This document shows positions 44,644-55,063 of a stretch of 64,000 bases of DNA, piece after piece; the first letter of the stretch is position 1, and every line of letters starts with the position of its first letter. The notes below the pieces were generated by a model. That model saw only the letters and a program-made list of their open reading frames with translations. It ran no database searches and had not been told where the DNA came from. Origin of the DNA: Primorskyibacter flagellatus (GTDB lineage: Bacteria; Pseudomonadota; Alphaproteobacteria; Rhodobacterales; Rhodobacteraceae); NCBI RefSeq assembly GCF_900176485.1, contig NZ_FWYD01000004.1, positions 186,001-250,000 on the forward strand, given 5' to 3'. The position numbers were made by a program, and so were the translations under genes.

Positions 44644-46164
44644 CTATTCACGCCACAGATCCGGCGTGATCATCGCAATGATTGCCAGCGTTTCGAACCG
44701 CCCCAAAATCATCGCCGCGCACAGGAAAATCTTGGCCTCAGCCCCCAGCCGAACCAGATCTATCGGGGTCTCGGACGCCGAGGTAATCAACGGGCCGGTG
44801 GTGGACAGAGTCGCGATCGCCAACACCATAGCGTTTTCAAACGGCACATGCACGGCAGTCAGCGCCATTGTCACCATGGTGAAGGATAGCGCGAACAGCA
44901 TGAAGAAGATCCAGGCGATGAAGGCACCGGACCGTCGGACGCGCCGGGTAAAGGCACTCGCCCGCCCCACGGAATGCGGATGCACCAGCCGCTCGATCTC
45001 TCGCATACCGTTGAGATAAAGCGCAAAAACCCGCAGCAGCTTGACCCCGCCCGCCGTCGTGGCCACGCCGCCGCCGATCAGCGAAAGACCAAGCAGGATC
45101 AGGCCCGGCGTTTGCAACCCTGACCAGTTCTGCGCCTCGTTCCACTCGGCACTTTCAAACCCCGTTGTGGTCAGAAAGGACAGCACGGTAAAGGTCGCCC
45201 CCCAATAGGCGCGCAGTCCCGCCATCAGGTTTTCTTCTTCGTTGAACTCGAACGAGGCAATCCAGTGACGCAGAAACAGCAACAGCGGCACGCCGATGAC
45301 AAAGATCAGGCCAAGCCGAAACTCGGGGTCATGGCGCAGACCGGGTTGGGCGCGGTTGATCGTATCGCTGGAAAAGGTCAGCCGGGACAGCGCGAAGGCG
45401 AGAAAGAAAAACACCACCACCTCTCCGGCGAACCCGCTGGACGCATTGTCCAGCCCGCCGATCGAGGAAATGCCGCTGGTGGCCATCACCGACATGGCGT
45501 GGATCACCGCCACCAAGGGACGGTCCCCCGCCACCATCAGTGACAGCCAAAGCACTAGCGTCAGCCCCGCATAGATCGGCACCAGATAATGCGCACTGCG
45601 CCACAGCCGTCGTGTCGGGTCGGCCATATCCAGACGCGCCGCCCCTGCCGCCGAGATCTGGCCGGGCTCGCCGCCCGCCGTCACCTCGAACCCGCCCAGG
45701 GTCAGGGGCGCGAGAATGGCGGCCGCCGCGATCCACATCAGCAGCCCGCCCAGCCAGCCGACCTCGGCGCGCCACAGGTGCTGCGTTCGGGTCAGGCGGT
45801 CAGGCTCAAACAGCGTGGCACCCGTGGTGGTCAGGCTGGAAACCATCTCGAAATAGGCATTGAGAAACGTGGTCGTGCGCACCGCCTCGAAGAACGGTAC
45901 AGCCAAAAGCGCGGGGATCAGCACGAACCCGGCCAAAAGCGCCGCAAGCTGGCGCAGCGCGCTCAGGCTGATGGTCCGCCCCGACATCGCTGTGGCCACC
46001 AGCCCCGACAGAACCAGCCCGACAACGCTGGTATAGAAGAAGCTGCGCGCTTCGTGAAAGCTTTGTTGGGCAAGCGCATAGGCGGCCGGAACCAGCATCG
46101 CGGCGCAGGCCAGCACTGTAAGCAACAGAAGGAACGGCAGAAGCTTCAGGCGATTAAGCAGCAT
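44644..46164 (-). CDS. trkH: TrkH family potassium uptake protein
   Basis: A 506-residue inner-membrane K+ channel subunit with about ten helices. It shows four P-loop-like segments, for example SSLTTTGATLF, MATSGISSIGG, FLTTTGFES and the C-terminal LSTTGPL. It works with TrkA, encoded 4 bp upstream. Together they import K+ for turgor and pH control. Confidence 0.94.
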   Translation of the reverse strand: MLLNRLKLLPFLLLLTVLACAAMLVPAAYALAQQSFHEARSFFYTSVVGLVLSGLVATAMSGRTISLSALRQLAALLAGFVLIPALLAVPFFEAVRTTTFLNAYFEMVSSLTTTGATLFEPDRLTRTQHLWRAEVGWLGGLLMWIAAAAILAPLTLGGFEVTAGGEPGQISAAGAARLDMADPTRRLWRSAHYLVPIYAGLTLVLWLSLMVAGDRPLVAVIHAMSVMATSGISSIGGLDNASSGFAGEVVVFFFLAFALSRLTFSSDTINRAQPGLRHDPEFRLGLIFVIGVPLLLFLRHWIASFEFNEEENLMAGLRAYWGATFTVLSFLTTTGFESAEWNEAQNWSGLQTPGLILLGLSLIGGGVATTAGGVKLLRVFALYLNGMREIERLVHPHSVGRASAFTRRVRRSGAFIAWIFFMLFALSFTMVTMALTAVHVPFENAMVLAIATLSTTGPLITSASETPIDLVRLGAEAKIFLCAAMILGRFETLAIIAMITPDLWRE

Positions 46165-46168
46165 GGCG

Positions 46169-47545
46169 TCAGAAGAAGTCGATAGAGACCTGCAACAGCC
46201 GCTCTACCTCGGGCACGTCGCTGGTCATGGCAAAGATCACGATCATATCGCCTTCGTCGATCCGCAGGCCGCCCACAGGCTTTACCACCTTGCCCTCTTT
46301 CATCACAGCGCCCACCAGCACGCCTTCGGGAAAGTCGATATCGCGTATTTTCTGCCCCGAGATCGGCGATGTGGACAGCACCTCTGCCTCGATCACCTCT
46401 GCTTCGGCATCGCCGATGGAATAAACGGCGCGCACCCGGCCATGGCGGATATGGCGCAGGATCGAACTGACGGTGGTGGCGCGCGGGTTGATATAGGCGT
46501 CAATGCCAAGCGGCCCCATCAGAGGCACCAATGTCGGATCGTTGATCAGTACAATGGCCATTGGACAGCCCGCAGCCTTGGCACGCACGGCGGCCAGCAT
46601 GTTGGTCTTGTCATCATCCGTAACGCAGAGAACGGCATCTGCACGATCGATATTGGCCTCGGCCAGCAAGGTTGCATCCAGCCCGTCGCCGTGCAGAACA
46701 ATGGTTTTTTCCAGCACATCGGCGGCGCGTTCGGCCACGCCGCGATTTTTCTCGATCACCTTGGCGCGGACGCGTTCGGCACGAGCCTCAAGCTGTCGGG
46801 CGACGGTCAGGCCGACATTGCCGCCGCCGATCAGAACGACCCGTTCCTGCTTCTTGACCGATTTGCCGAAAATTTCCATGGTGCGGCGGATGTCGTCCGC
46901 ATGTGACATGACATAGCAATCATCGCCGACAAACAGCTGATCCCCCGGATCGGGTGCCCAAAGCGTGCCATCGCGCCTGATGCCCACCACGATCGAGCGC
47001 AGGGTGGAAAAGAGATCCGTCAACTGCCGAAGCGGCGTGTTCACGACCGGACAGCCTTCCTCGATCGTGAGACCAAGAAGATGCGCCTTGCCGTCAAGGA
47101 AGGTTTCCGTGTCAAAGGCCGAGGGTGCCGCCAGCCGTTGCAGGGCAGCATCCGCGACCTCACGTTCAGGACTGATGACCACGTCAATTGGCATGTGGTC
47201 GCGGCGATACAGGTCGGAATAGATCGCCGTCAGATAGCTTTGTGACCGCAGCCGCGCCACTTTTCGCGGGATCGCAAAGATCGAATGCGCCACTTGACAG
47301 GTCACCATGTTGACCTCGTCCGAATGGGTGGCGGCGATGATCATGTCCGCATCGCGCGCGCCTGCACGGTCAAGGATGTCAGGATAGGACGCGAACCCCG
47401 CGATACCCTGCACATCCAGCGTATCGGTGGCGCGCCGCACGAGATCGGGATTGTTGTCCACGACCGTCACATCGTTGCGTTCGCCAGACAGATGCCGTGC
47501 GATCTGCCAGCCAACCTGGCCTGCCCCGCAGATGATGACCTTCAT
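46169..47545 (-). CDS. trkA: Trk system potassium uptake regulator TrkA
   Basis: A 458-residue cytosolic gating protein made of two RCK units. NAD-binding motifs start each half: MKVIICGAGQVGWQIARHL and VVLIGGGNVGLTVARQLE (about residue 233). Each is followed by a TrkA-C domain. It lies between ntrX and trkH, an order also seen in rhizobia and Azospirillum, and may be read from the same transcript as ntrYX. Confidence 0.95.
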   Translation of the reverse strand: MKVIICGAGQVGWQIARHLSGERNDVTVVDNNPDLVRRATDTLDVQGIAGFASYPDILDRAGARDADMIIAATHSDEVNMVTCQVAHSIFAIPRKVARLRSQSYLTAIYSDLYRRDHMPIDVVISPEREVADAALQRLAAPSAFDTETFLDGKAHLLGLTIEEGCPVVNTPLRQLTDLFSTLRSIVVGIRRDGTLWAPDPGDQLFVGDDCYVMSHADDIRRTMEIFGKSVKKQERVVLIGGGNVGLTVARQLEARAERVRAKVIEKNRGVAERAADVLEKTIVLHGDGLDATLLAEANIDRADAVLCVTDDDKTNMLAAVRAKAAGCPMAIVLINDPTLVPLMGPLGIDAYINPRATTVSSILRHIRHGRVRAVYSIGDAEAEVIEAEVLSTSPISGQKIRDIDFPEGVLVGAVMKEGKVVKPVGGLRIDEGDMIVIFAMTSDVPEVERLLQVSIDFF

Positions 47546-47661
47546 TCCAAGCCCTTCCGGCGAAACGTTCTACGCCGGATTTGCATGACAGAAGCCCCCG
47601 CAAGGGTCAATCCGGCAGCGCCGGGGCAAGAGATTGGGTTTCGCATGCGCTGGCCGTGTCG

Positions 47662-49074
47662 TCACTCGACCTCGGCGTCGTCTTCGACATGGGCGATGCG
47701 CGCACCTGCCTTGGAGGACGTCACCACACCCAGGGATTTCAGTTTGCGATGCAGCGCCGAGCGTTCCATGCCGACAAAGCTGGCCGTTCGGCTGATATTG
47801 CCCCCGAACCGGTTGATCTGGGTCAGCAGATATTCACGCTCGAACGCTTCGCGCGCCTCGCGCAGCGGCAAGGTCGCCAGCGTGCCCGAAAGCACCACGC
47901 GGTTTTCATCGCCGTCCGGCACGCCACTATCCTGCGGCAACTCGCGCGCCGTGATCTCGTCATGGCCTTCGCCAAGGATCAGCACGCGTTCCACCAGATT
48001 CTTCAACTGACGCACATTGCCGGGCCAGACCATCGTCTGCATCAGCGCCACCGCCTCATCGCTGAGGGCGCGCTGCGGCAGGCCTTGGGTCTTGTGGCAT
48101 TGCTCGATGAAATGCGCGGCCAGCAGCGGAATATCCTCGCGCCGCTCCTCGAGGCTGGGCACGGCAATCGGCACGACGTTGAGCCGGTGATACAGTTCCT
48201 GCCGGAACGTCCCCGCCGCAATCTCTGCCTCCAAATTGCGCGCGGTGGACGAGATCACCCGCAAATCGACGCGCACCTTGTCGGCACCGCCCACCCGTGT
48301 GAACTGCTGATCGACCATCACCCGCAGGATCTTGGATTGGGTGCCAAGCGGCATGTCGGCGACCTCATCGAAATAGATCACGCCACCATGGGCCTGTTCC
48401 AGAAGACCCGGCTCCACCCCACGATCAGACCCTTCGCGCCCGAACAGCACCTCTTCCATGCCTTCGGGCGACACGCCTGCACAATTCACGGTGATGAACG
48501 GACCCGCGGCGCGATTGGAATGGGCGTGGATATAGCGCGCGGCGACCTCCTTGCCCGATCCCGGCGGCCCGGACAGCATCACGCGGCCGTTGGATTTGGT
48601 GACTTTGTCGAGCTGGCCAATCAGTCCGCGAAACGCGGCGCTTTCGCCGATGACCTCGGTCGGGTGGCTGTCCTTGCGTTTCAGTTTCTGATTCTCGCGG
48701 CGCAGGCGGCTGGTTTCCATCGCGCGTCGGATCACCACCAGCAACTGGTCGATATTGAAGGGCTTTTCGATGAAATCATAGGCCCCCTGCTTGATCGCCG
48801 CGACGGCAATCTCGATATTGCCGTGGCCCGAGATTATGACCACGGGAACATCCGGGTTGTCACGCTTGACGGTCTTGAGGATGTCGATCCCGTCCATCTT
48901 GCTGTCTTTCAGCCAGATATCCAGGATCAGCAGCGCGGGCGGCTCGGCGTTGATCTCGGCCATCGCCTCGTTGGAATTGCCCGCCAGCCGCGTGGTATAG
49001 CCTTCGTCTTCAAGAATATCCCCGATCAACTCGCGGATATCGCGTTCGTCATCGACGATCAAAATGTCACTCAT
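47662..49074 (-). CDS. ntrX: Response regulator NtrX
   Basis: A 470-residue protein with a receiver domain (phosphorylated Asp52 in LLILDIWLKDS), an AAA+ domain (Walker A GPPGSGKE, Walker B VIYFDEVADM) and a C-terminal Fis-type HTH (FGGNISRTASFVGMERSALH). The usual GAFTGA loop for sigma-54 contact is replaced by REGSDRGVEPG, which fits NtrX proteins that do not act through sigma-54. With NtrY it controls nitrogen, envelope or redox responses in Alphaproteobacteria. Its start overlaps ntrY by 4 bp. Confidence 0.94.
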   Translation of the reverse strand: MSDILIVDDERDIRELIGDILEDEGYTTRLAGNSNEAMAEINAEPPALLILDIWLKDSKMDGIDILKTVKRDNPDVPVVIISGHGNIEIAVAAIKQGAYDFIEKPFNIDQLLVVIRRAMETSRLRRENQKLKRKDSHPTEVIGESAAFRGLIGQLDKVTKSNGRVMLSGPPGSGKEVAARYIHAHSNRAAGPFITVNCAGVSPEGMEEVLFGREGSDRGVEPGLLEQAHGGVIYFDEVADMPLGTQSKILRVMVDQQFTRVGGADKVRVDLRVISSTARNLEAEIAAGTFRQELYHRLNVVPIAVPSLEERREDIPLLAAHFIEQCHKTQGLPQRALSDEAVALMQTMVWPGNVRQLKNLVERVLILGEGHDEITARELPQDSGVPDGDENRVVLSGTLATLPLREAREAFEREYLLTQINRFGGNISRTASFVGMERSALHRKLKSLGVVTSSKAGARIAHVEDDAEVE

Positions 49075-51344
49075 ACGACCCTCGTTCCTGTTGTGGACGG
49101 CTCTGCCATCGCGGCCGCCCCCGTTTCACCAAGCGGCAGACGGATGACCGCCATTGCGCCGCGATGCGATGCGCCGTCAAACACCGGCGCATCTTCGAGG
49201 ACGAGGCTGCCGCCATGCTCCTCGATGATTTTCTTGACGATCGGCAGGCCAAGCCCGGTGCCCTTGTCACGGGTGGTGACATAGGGTTCGAACAGACTGG
49301 CCCGGTCCTCGGGCAAGCCGACGCCATTGTCCATGATCCGGATCTCGGCCCGGTCACCGTCGCGTTTCAGCGTGACGTGGATCTGCGGGACAAACCCGCT
49401 TTCGACACCCTCTTCGATCCGGCCTTCAATCGCTTCACCGGCGTTCTTGATCAGGTTCGTCAAAGCCTGGCCGATCATGGTGGCGTCCAGCTCTGCCGGC
49501 ATTTCGCCGCCTTCAAAATCGGTGACAAAGCGCACATCGGGTTGGCCTGCCTCCTGCAACAGCACGGCACCGCGCAACAGATCCCTCACGTCCTCGGGGC
49601 GGCGCTCTGGTTCTGGCATGCGGGCGAATTTGGAAAATTCATCGACAATGCGCCGCAGGTCGTTGGTCTGCCGCACGATGACGCCGGTCAACTGATCAAG
49701 GCTTTCGCCTGATTCCTCGTCCAACTGACGGCGGAACTTGCGCTTGATGCGTTCGGCGGACAGCTGGATCGGGGTGAGCGGGTTCTTGATTTCATGCGCG
49801 ATACGGCGCGCCACATCCCCCCATGCCGCCATCCGCTGCGCGCTGACCAGCGTTGTCACATCATCAAAGGCCACCACGAAGCCTTCAAGACTGCCATTCG
49901 CGCGGCGGCGGTTGGACATGCGCACCAGCAGATGTTCCAGACGTCCTTCGCGGCTGACCTTAACCTCTTCCTGAACGGTCTCGTTTCCACCATCCCGCAG
50001 CTTCTCAAAGACCGGCCCGAACTCTGGGACCGACACGGAAATGGGCATCGACTGCTGGTCCGCGCTCCAGGCAAGCAAGCGTTCGGCGGAGCGGTTGACG
50101 AAGGTCACCCGCCCGCCTTCGTCCAGCCCCACGACACCAGATGTGACAGAGGTCAGCACGGAATCGAACAGCCGCTGACGACGCTCGATCTGGCGGGTAT
50201 TGTCCAGCAACGTGTTGCGCTGGCCCTTCAATTGCCGGGTCATCTGGTTGAAGTAACGTCCCAGCATGGCGATCTCGTCATCGCCGTCCTCCTCGACAAC
50301 CTGCACGTCCAGATCACCGGAGCCCACCTGCTGTGCCGCACCGGCCAAACGCCCGACCGGACGCGACAGCCGTTCGGCAAACCACATGCCCAACCAGACG
50401 GCGGCAAGGATCAGCAACATCGCAAAACCAAGATACAGCATAGCAAAATCAAACAGACGCCGTCCGCGCTCGCTTTCCTGTTGCTGGTAGAAGCGTGCGG
50501 TTTGCTGTGTTTCGTCCAACAGGTTGAGAATGGCGCCATCGACCTCGCGGCTGACATAAAGAAACCTGTCGACAAAAGCGTTCAGCGGCACCAAGGCGCG
50601 AAACTCGTTATTGTCCCAATCCGGGATCAGCGCGACGCCTTGCTCTAGCGCCTCTGCGATACGGCCAGAGGTCGGTTGTTCGTAGTCGAAAAGGTAGGAC
50701 CGTTCGCCGCGTGCGCGGATTTCGCCGGCACTGTCGATCACATAAGCCTCGCGCAGCCCGCGCTGGATCTGGCTTTGCCCCGTTCCCAAGACCTGCCGGA
50801 CTTCGCCATCATTCATCGCGAATGTCGCGCGCCGGTTGGCGTCAATGAAAGCCGCCAGTGCCTGGGCATCCTGGGCCAGCCCCTCGCGATGTTCCGCCTC
50901 ATAGGATTCCGCCGCCTCAAGCGAGGCGCCTACAACGGCGCGCACACGGTCCGAAAACCATGCCTCCAGCCCGATATTGATGGTCAGCACCGCAAAGACA
51001 GCGACAGTCACCGTCGGCAACAACGCCATCAGCGCAAACACACCGGTCAGCCTGAGGTGAAGCCGCGAGCCCGCCGATTTGGCCCGCCGCGCCGACACCA
51101 TGCGCGCCACGCGCTGTAGAACCAATGCCGCAACAAGCAGGACATAGACAAAATCCGCGAGCAGGATCAGCCGCAACGGCATTGAGGCCGCCCCCTGATC
51201 CAGCGGACCGAGAATCGCGAATGTCGCCGCCGCCAGCACCGGCCCCAGCAAGACCAGCCCCAACGTCGCCGCATTCTGGAAACGGCGTTGTCGCCGCAGC
51301 CGGTTGAACCGGGTCCAGGTCAAGGCTCGTGCCTTTAAGGCCAC
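49071..51344 (-). CDS. ntrY: Sensor histidine kinase NtrY
   Basis: A 757-residue membrane kinase with N-terminal helices, a large periplasmic-type sensor region, a HAMP domain (RLSRPVGRLAGAAQQV), a PAS domain, the H-box [16 protein letters not shown] and a HATPase_c domain (GVGLPEDRASLFEPY). I use GTG at 51344, which has AAGAGGG 7 nt upstream; the frame continues to a TTG at 51383. It phosphorylates NtrX, encoded immediately downstream. Confidence 0.93.
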   Translation of the reverse strand: MALKARALTWTRFNRLRRQRRFQNAATLGLVLLGPVLAAATFAILGPLDQGAASMPLRLILLADFVYVLLVAALVLQRVARMVSARRAKSAGSRLHLRLTGVFALMALLPTVTVAVFAVLTINIGLEAWFSDRVRAVVGASLEAAESYEAEHREGLAQDAQALAAFIDANRRATFAMNDGEVRQVLGTGQSQIQRGLREAYVIDSAGEIRARGERSYLFDYEQPTSGRIAEALEQGVALIPDWDNNEFRALVPLNAFVDRFLYVSREVDGAILNLLDETQQTARFYQQQESERGRRLFDFAMLYLGFAMLLILAAVWLGMWFAERLSRPVGRLAGAAQQVGSGDLDVQVVEEDGDDEIAMLGRYFNQMTRQLKGQRNTLLDNTRQIERRQRLFDSVLTSVTSGVVGLDEGGRVTFVNRSAERLLAWSADQQSMPISVSVPEFGPVFEKLRDGGNETVQEEVKVSREGRLEHLLVRMSNRRRANGSLEGFVVAFDDVTTLVSAQRMAAWGDVARRIAHEIKNPLTPIQLSAERIKRKFRRQLDEESGESLDQLTGVIVRQTNDLRRIVDEFSKFARMPEPERRPEDVRDLLRGAVLLQEAGQPDVRFVTDFEGGEMPAELDATMIGQALTNLIKNAGEAIEGRIEEGVESGFVPQIHVTLKRDGDRAEIRIMDNGVGLPEDRASLFEPYVTTRDKGTGLGLPIVKKIIEEHGGSLVLEDAPVFDGASHRGAMAVIRLPLGETGAAAMAEPSTTGTRVV

Positions 51345-51444
51345 AGGTCGCCCTCTTCTTGATGTGCCCCGCAAGGCAGCCAACCGCCATATCTAGTGGT
51401 CCGTTCCGGAACCGAAGCACCGGGGCCACTGTTATGTTGCCCTT

Positions 51445-52818
51445 TTACATCAATTTGCGGCGCCGTGTCACGCTAATATCCAGATCGGTGATTTTCTTGC
51501 GCAACGTATTGCGGTTGATCCCCAGAAGATCGGCACATTTGGCCTGATTTCCGCCCGTTGCATCCAGCGCAATCTCTATCAGGGGGGCCTCTACTTCACG
51601 CAGGATTCGCGAATACAGTCCCGGCGGCGGCAACATGTTGTCGTGCAGATCAAAATAGCGCCGCAAGTGCCGCGCCACGCTGGCCGAAAGCTTTTCGACA
51701 TCGCTGCCGCCGCGCAGAACAGGGCCCATTTCGGGCTGATTGCCCAGCACCATCTCTACCTCTGTCCGGCTGATTTCGTCCGAGCGGCTGGTCAGTCCCA
51801 ACCGACGCACGGCGTTTTCCAACTGCCGCACATTGCCCGGCCAGCTATAGGCGCGGAACAGCTCTTCGGCTTCGCGCGACAGCCATCGCTTCGGGGCACC
51901 GTCGCGTTCTTCACGGGACAGGAAATGTTCGGTCAATAGCGCAATATCGTCCACACGCTCGCGCAACGCGGGCACTGTCAGCGTTGCACCGCACAGACGG
52001 TAATACAGATCGGGACGCACGCGGCCCTCTTCCATCGCGACCGCCAGATCGCTTTGACTGGTGGCCATGAAGCGCGGGACATGATCGCCGGGGACATCCA
52101 TCATGCGGACAAGCCGCGCCTGCATCTCATCGTCGAGATTGGCGATCTCGTCGATCAGAAGCGTGCCGCCCTTGACCCGCGCCAGAACGCGCATCGGGCC
52201 TTCAAGCTCTTGCAAATCGGCCGCAGCCACCGTCACGAAAGGCAATGTGCGGCGGTCGGAGAAGTCGTGAACCGCCCGCGCGATCAGGCTTTTGCCGGTG
52301 CCGCTTTCCCCGCAGATCAGAACTGACAGATCGGTGTTCACCACCCGCGCGACCAACCGGTAAAGCGCCTGCATTGCCGCGGTCTTGCCAACCAGCGGAA
52401 GATCATCCGGCGCGTCCGTCAGATCATCAGACCGCGGTGACTGCGGCACATGGCGTCTGCTTTCCAGCGCCCGGGCGGTGCGCTTCATCAGATCCGGCAG
52501 GTCAAACGGTTTGGGCAGGTAATCATAGGCCTCGGCCTCGGCCGCCTGAATCGCCGTCATGATGGTGTTTTGCGCCGAGATCACGATCACCGGCAATCCG
52601 GGCCGGTCCTGCGCAATCCGGGGCAGCATCTCCAGCCCGTTCCCGTCAGGCATCATCACATCCGAGATCACCACGTCGCCCTTGCCCTCTGCCACCCATC
52701 GCATCAGCGTGGTCAGCGAGCTGGTCGCGTGGACCTTGCATCCGGCACGCGTCAGCGCCTGGGTCAGAACCGTTCGGATCGTGCGGTCGTCATCGGCGAC
52801 CAGAACCGTGCCATCCAT
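51445..52818 (-). CDS. ntrC: Nitrogen regulation response regulator NtrC, GAFTGA-less type
   Basis: A 457-residue regulator with receiver Asp53, Walker A GESGTGKS (170-177), Walker [11 protein letters not shown] and a C-terminal Fis-type HTH ([20 protein letters not shown]). Between the Walker motifs the segment is about 25 residues shorter than in enteric NtrC and has no GAFTGA. Rhodobacter capsulatus NtrC has the same gap and activates the sigma-70 polymerase, so this one probably does too. ATG 52818 shares its last base region with the ntrB stop. Confidence 0.95.
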   Translation of the reverse strand: MDGTVLVADDDRTIRTVLTQALTRAGCKVHATSSLTTLMRWVAEGKGDVVISDVMMPDGNGLEMLPRIAQDRPGLPVIVISAQNTIMTAIQAAEAEAYDYLPKPFDLPDLMKRTARALESRRHVPQSPRSDDLTDAPDDLPLVGKTAAMQALYRLVARVVNTDLSVLICGESGTGKSLIARAVHDFSDRRTLPFVTVAAADLQELEGPMRVLARVKGGTLLIDEIANLDDEMQARLVRMMDVPGDHVPRFMATSQSDLAVAMEEGRVRPDLYYRLCGATLTVPALRERVDDIALLTEHFLSREERDGAPKRWLSREAEELFRAYSWPGNVRQLENAVRRLGLTSRSDEISRTEVEMVLGNQPEMGPVLRGGSDVEKLSASVARHLRRYFDLHDNMLPPPGLYSRILREVEAPLIEIALDATGGNQAKCADLLGINRNTLRKKITDLDISVTRRRKLM

Positions 52819-53900
52819 CAATCTTTCTCCTTGAGTTCCCGCGCCGCTCGCGGAAGCGAGATTTGAAAAACGGTGCGGCCAGGCACAGAGGTGACCGAAA
52901 TCCACCCGTCATGGTCAGAGATAATCTTGTTCACCAGCGCCAATCCCAGCCCGGTGCCATTTTCGCGGCCCGAAACGAAGGGATCGAAAATATCGCCCTT
53001 GATGTTCTCCGGCAGGCCGGGACCGTCATCCGTGATTTCGATTTGCAGCGGCAGCGCCTGCCCTGACCCATCCGACCGGCGCAGACGAAAGCTGTGTTCA
53101 TAGAAACTGCGAAGACGGATCGTGCCGCCCTTCGGCCCTGCTGCTTGCGCTGCGTTTTTCAGCAGGTTCAATATGACTTGCAACAATTGGTCCGGATCGC
53201 CGCAGGCCATCGGCAGGGACGGGTCGTAATCCTCGACGATCCGCATCTGCGCGCCAAACCCCAGCAAGGCAGAACGACGGGCGCGATCCAGAACATCGTG
53301 GATATTCACATCGCGGCGTTCCGGCGGCGACAGGTTTCCGAATTGCTCGACCTGTTCAAGCAGCTTTACGATCCTTCGACTTTCTTCGACAATAAGGTCT
53401 GTAAGTTCAAGGTCTTCCGTCGCGAGGTTCATGCTGAGAAGTTGCGCGGCACCGGTGATGCCCGCCAGCGGGTTCTTGATTTCATGGGCCAGCATCTCGG
53501 CCATGCCGATGGCGGATTTCGCTGCGGATTTCACCGAATGACTTTGCGTCATTCGTCCGGCCAACTCGCGCGGCGAAATCAGCATTATCATCCAGCCCGG
53601 CCTGCCCGCCACGGGCGCAAGCGACAGATTACACTGCAAGGGCGCACGGTTGCCCGGTCCCACATCGACATCATTGACGAAAAGCGGGGTGCCGTTCCTG
53701 CGCGCCCGTTCGATGCTGTCTTCCAGCGGCGCGTCGATCATCAAGCGGTCCCAGATCGGCTGTCCGGCCAGCGATTTGGACGAATTGTTCATAAACCCTT
53801 CGGCGGCGGGGTTGAGATCGGCAATATTCTCATCCTCGTCGATCAGGATTGCCGGAACGGGCAACGAGGACCAGATCGCATTGCTCAACTCGGGGGTCAT
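52818..53900 (-). CDS. ntrB: Nitrogen regulation sensor kinase NtrB
   Basis: A 360-residue soluble kinase with an N-terminal PAS domain (about 15-110), the H-box [19 protein letters not shown] and the ATP-binding N, G1 and G2 boxes ([21 protein letters not shown]). It phosphorylates NtrC when nitrogen is short, under PII control. ATG 53900 overlaps the dusB stop by 4 bp. Confidence 0.95.
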   Translation of the reverse strand: MTPELSNAIWSSLPVPAILIDEDENIADLNPAAEGFMNNSSKSLAGQPIWDRLMIDAPLEDSIERARRNGTPLFVNDVDVGPGNRAPLQCNLSLAPVAGRPGWMIMLISPRELAGRMTQSHSVKSAAKSAIGMAEMLAHEIKNPLAGITGAAQLLSMNLATEDLELTDLIVEESRRIVKLLEQVEQFGNLSPPERRDVNIHDVLDRARRSALLGFGAQMRIVEDYDPSLPMACGDPDQLLQVILNLLKNAAQAAGPKGGTIRLRSFYEHSFRLRRSDGSGQALPLQIEITDDGPGLPENIKGDIFDPFVSGRENGTGLGLALVNKIISDHDGWISVTSVPGRTVFQISLPRAARELKEKD

Positions 53901-54883
53901 GCTGCCGCGACCCCCTGCCCGTACAGCAAGGCCGGCTCCAGCCCGTCCAGCACCTCTGCGGGGGTTTTGGCGGTCAGGATGCAACGCCGCATCGGTGCCG
54001 CGGTTCCGGCCACATCCATGTACCAGGCCAGATGCTTGCGAGAGACACGCAGACCAAGATCTACGCCGTAGAAGGAGAGCATTGCCTCGTAATGCCCCGC
54101 GACCAAGGCAACCAGCGCCGACCCATGCGGGATTTGCGGCGCGGGATGCCCGTGCAGCGCAGATGCGACATGAGCCAGCAACCATGGCTGACCCTGCGCG
54201 CCGCGTCCGATCATCACCCCGTCAGCGCCCGATTGCGCCCTTGCCTGCCGGGCAGTTGCCAGATCCACAATATCGCCATTTGCGATCACCGGGATTGCCA
54301 CGGCCTGCTTGACCGCGCGGATCGCAGCCCAATCGGCGCGGCCCTTGTAAAACTGACAGCGTGTCCGGCCATGCACGGTAATCATCTGCACACCCGCACC
54401 CTCTGCCCTTCGGGCAATATCCGGCGCATTCAGACAGTCGCTGTCCCAGCCCAACCGCATTTTCAGCGTCACCGGAAGGTTAACGGCCTCCACCACCGCC
54501 TCGATCAAGCGCAGCGCTTGATCCGGGTCGCGCATCAGCGCCGAACCGGAATAGCCGCCCACCACCTTCTTTGCGGGGCAGCCCATATTGATGTCGATGA
54601 CCCGCGCGCCGTTGGCGGCGACCATCCGGGCAGCCTCTGCCATCCAATAGGCATCGCGGCCCGCCAGTTGCACAGAGGTATTGGCCCGGCCGAAACCAAG
54701 CTCTGCCTTCTCCCGAACGCCGGTCTTCGCCTGCACCATTTCCTGACTCGCCACCATCTCGCTGACCACCAGACCCGCCCCAAAACCTGAAACCAGCTCG
54801 CGGAACGGCAGATCCGTGATCCCCGCCATCGGCGCGAGCAATATCGGGGGATCGACAGTAATATCTGCCAGTTCGATGGCCAC
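53897..54883 (-). CDS. dusB: tRNA dihydrouridine synthase DusB (NifR3)
   Basis: A 328-residue FMN enzyme that reduces uridine to dihydrouridine in tRNA. It shows [14 protein letters not shown], the catalytic Cys in [21 protein letters not shown] and NGDIVD. The best start is GTG at 54883, with AAGGA 8 nt upstream and the family-like [13 protein letters not shown]. It heads the nifR3-ntrB-ntrC operon known from Rhodobacter. Confidence 0.94.
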   Translation of the reverse strand: MAIELADITVDPPILLAPMAGITDLPFRELVSGFGAGLVVSEMVASQEMVQAKTGVREKAELGFGRANTSVQLAGRDAYWMAEAARMVAANGARVIDINMGCPAKKVVGGYSGSALMRDPDQALRLIEAVVEAVNLPVTLKMRLGWDSDCLNAPDIARRAEGAGVQMITVHGRTRCQFYKGRADWAAIRAVKQAVAIPVIANGDIVDLATARQARAQSGADGVMIGRGAQGQPWLLAHVASALHGHPAPQIPHGSALVALVAGHYEAMLSFYGVDLGLRVSRKHLAWYMDVAGTAAPMRRCILTAKTPAEVLDGLEPALLYGQGVAAA

Positions 54884-55063
54884 TTGCTTAATCCTTGTGC
54901 AGTCACCTTTGAAGTATCGCAGCGATGCCAATACTGCAATCTCGGCGGTCCCGCCTCCGCCAAACCGGCGCGCCACTGCTCATTTTTTGTGCAGTGTGAC
55001 CTGAATGATTGCACAGTGCAGGGTCAGAGCCTAGACAGGCGCGACTTGGCAAAGAGGTCCGTC

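Noticed and set aside
51445-52818. NtrC read as a damaged gene because GAFTGA is missing
   Set aside because: The gap is in frame, all other motifs are intact, and Rhodobacter NtrC has the same feature.
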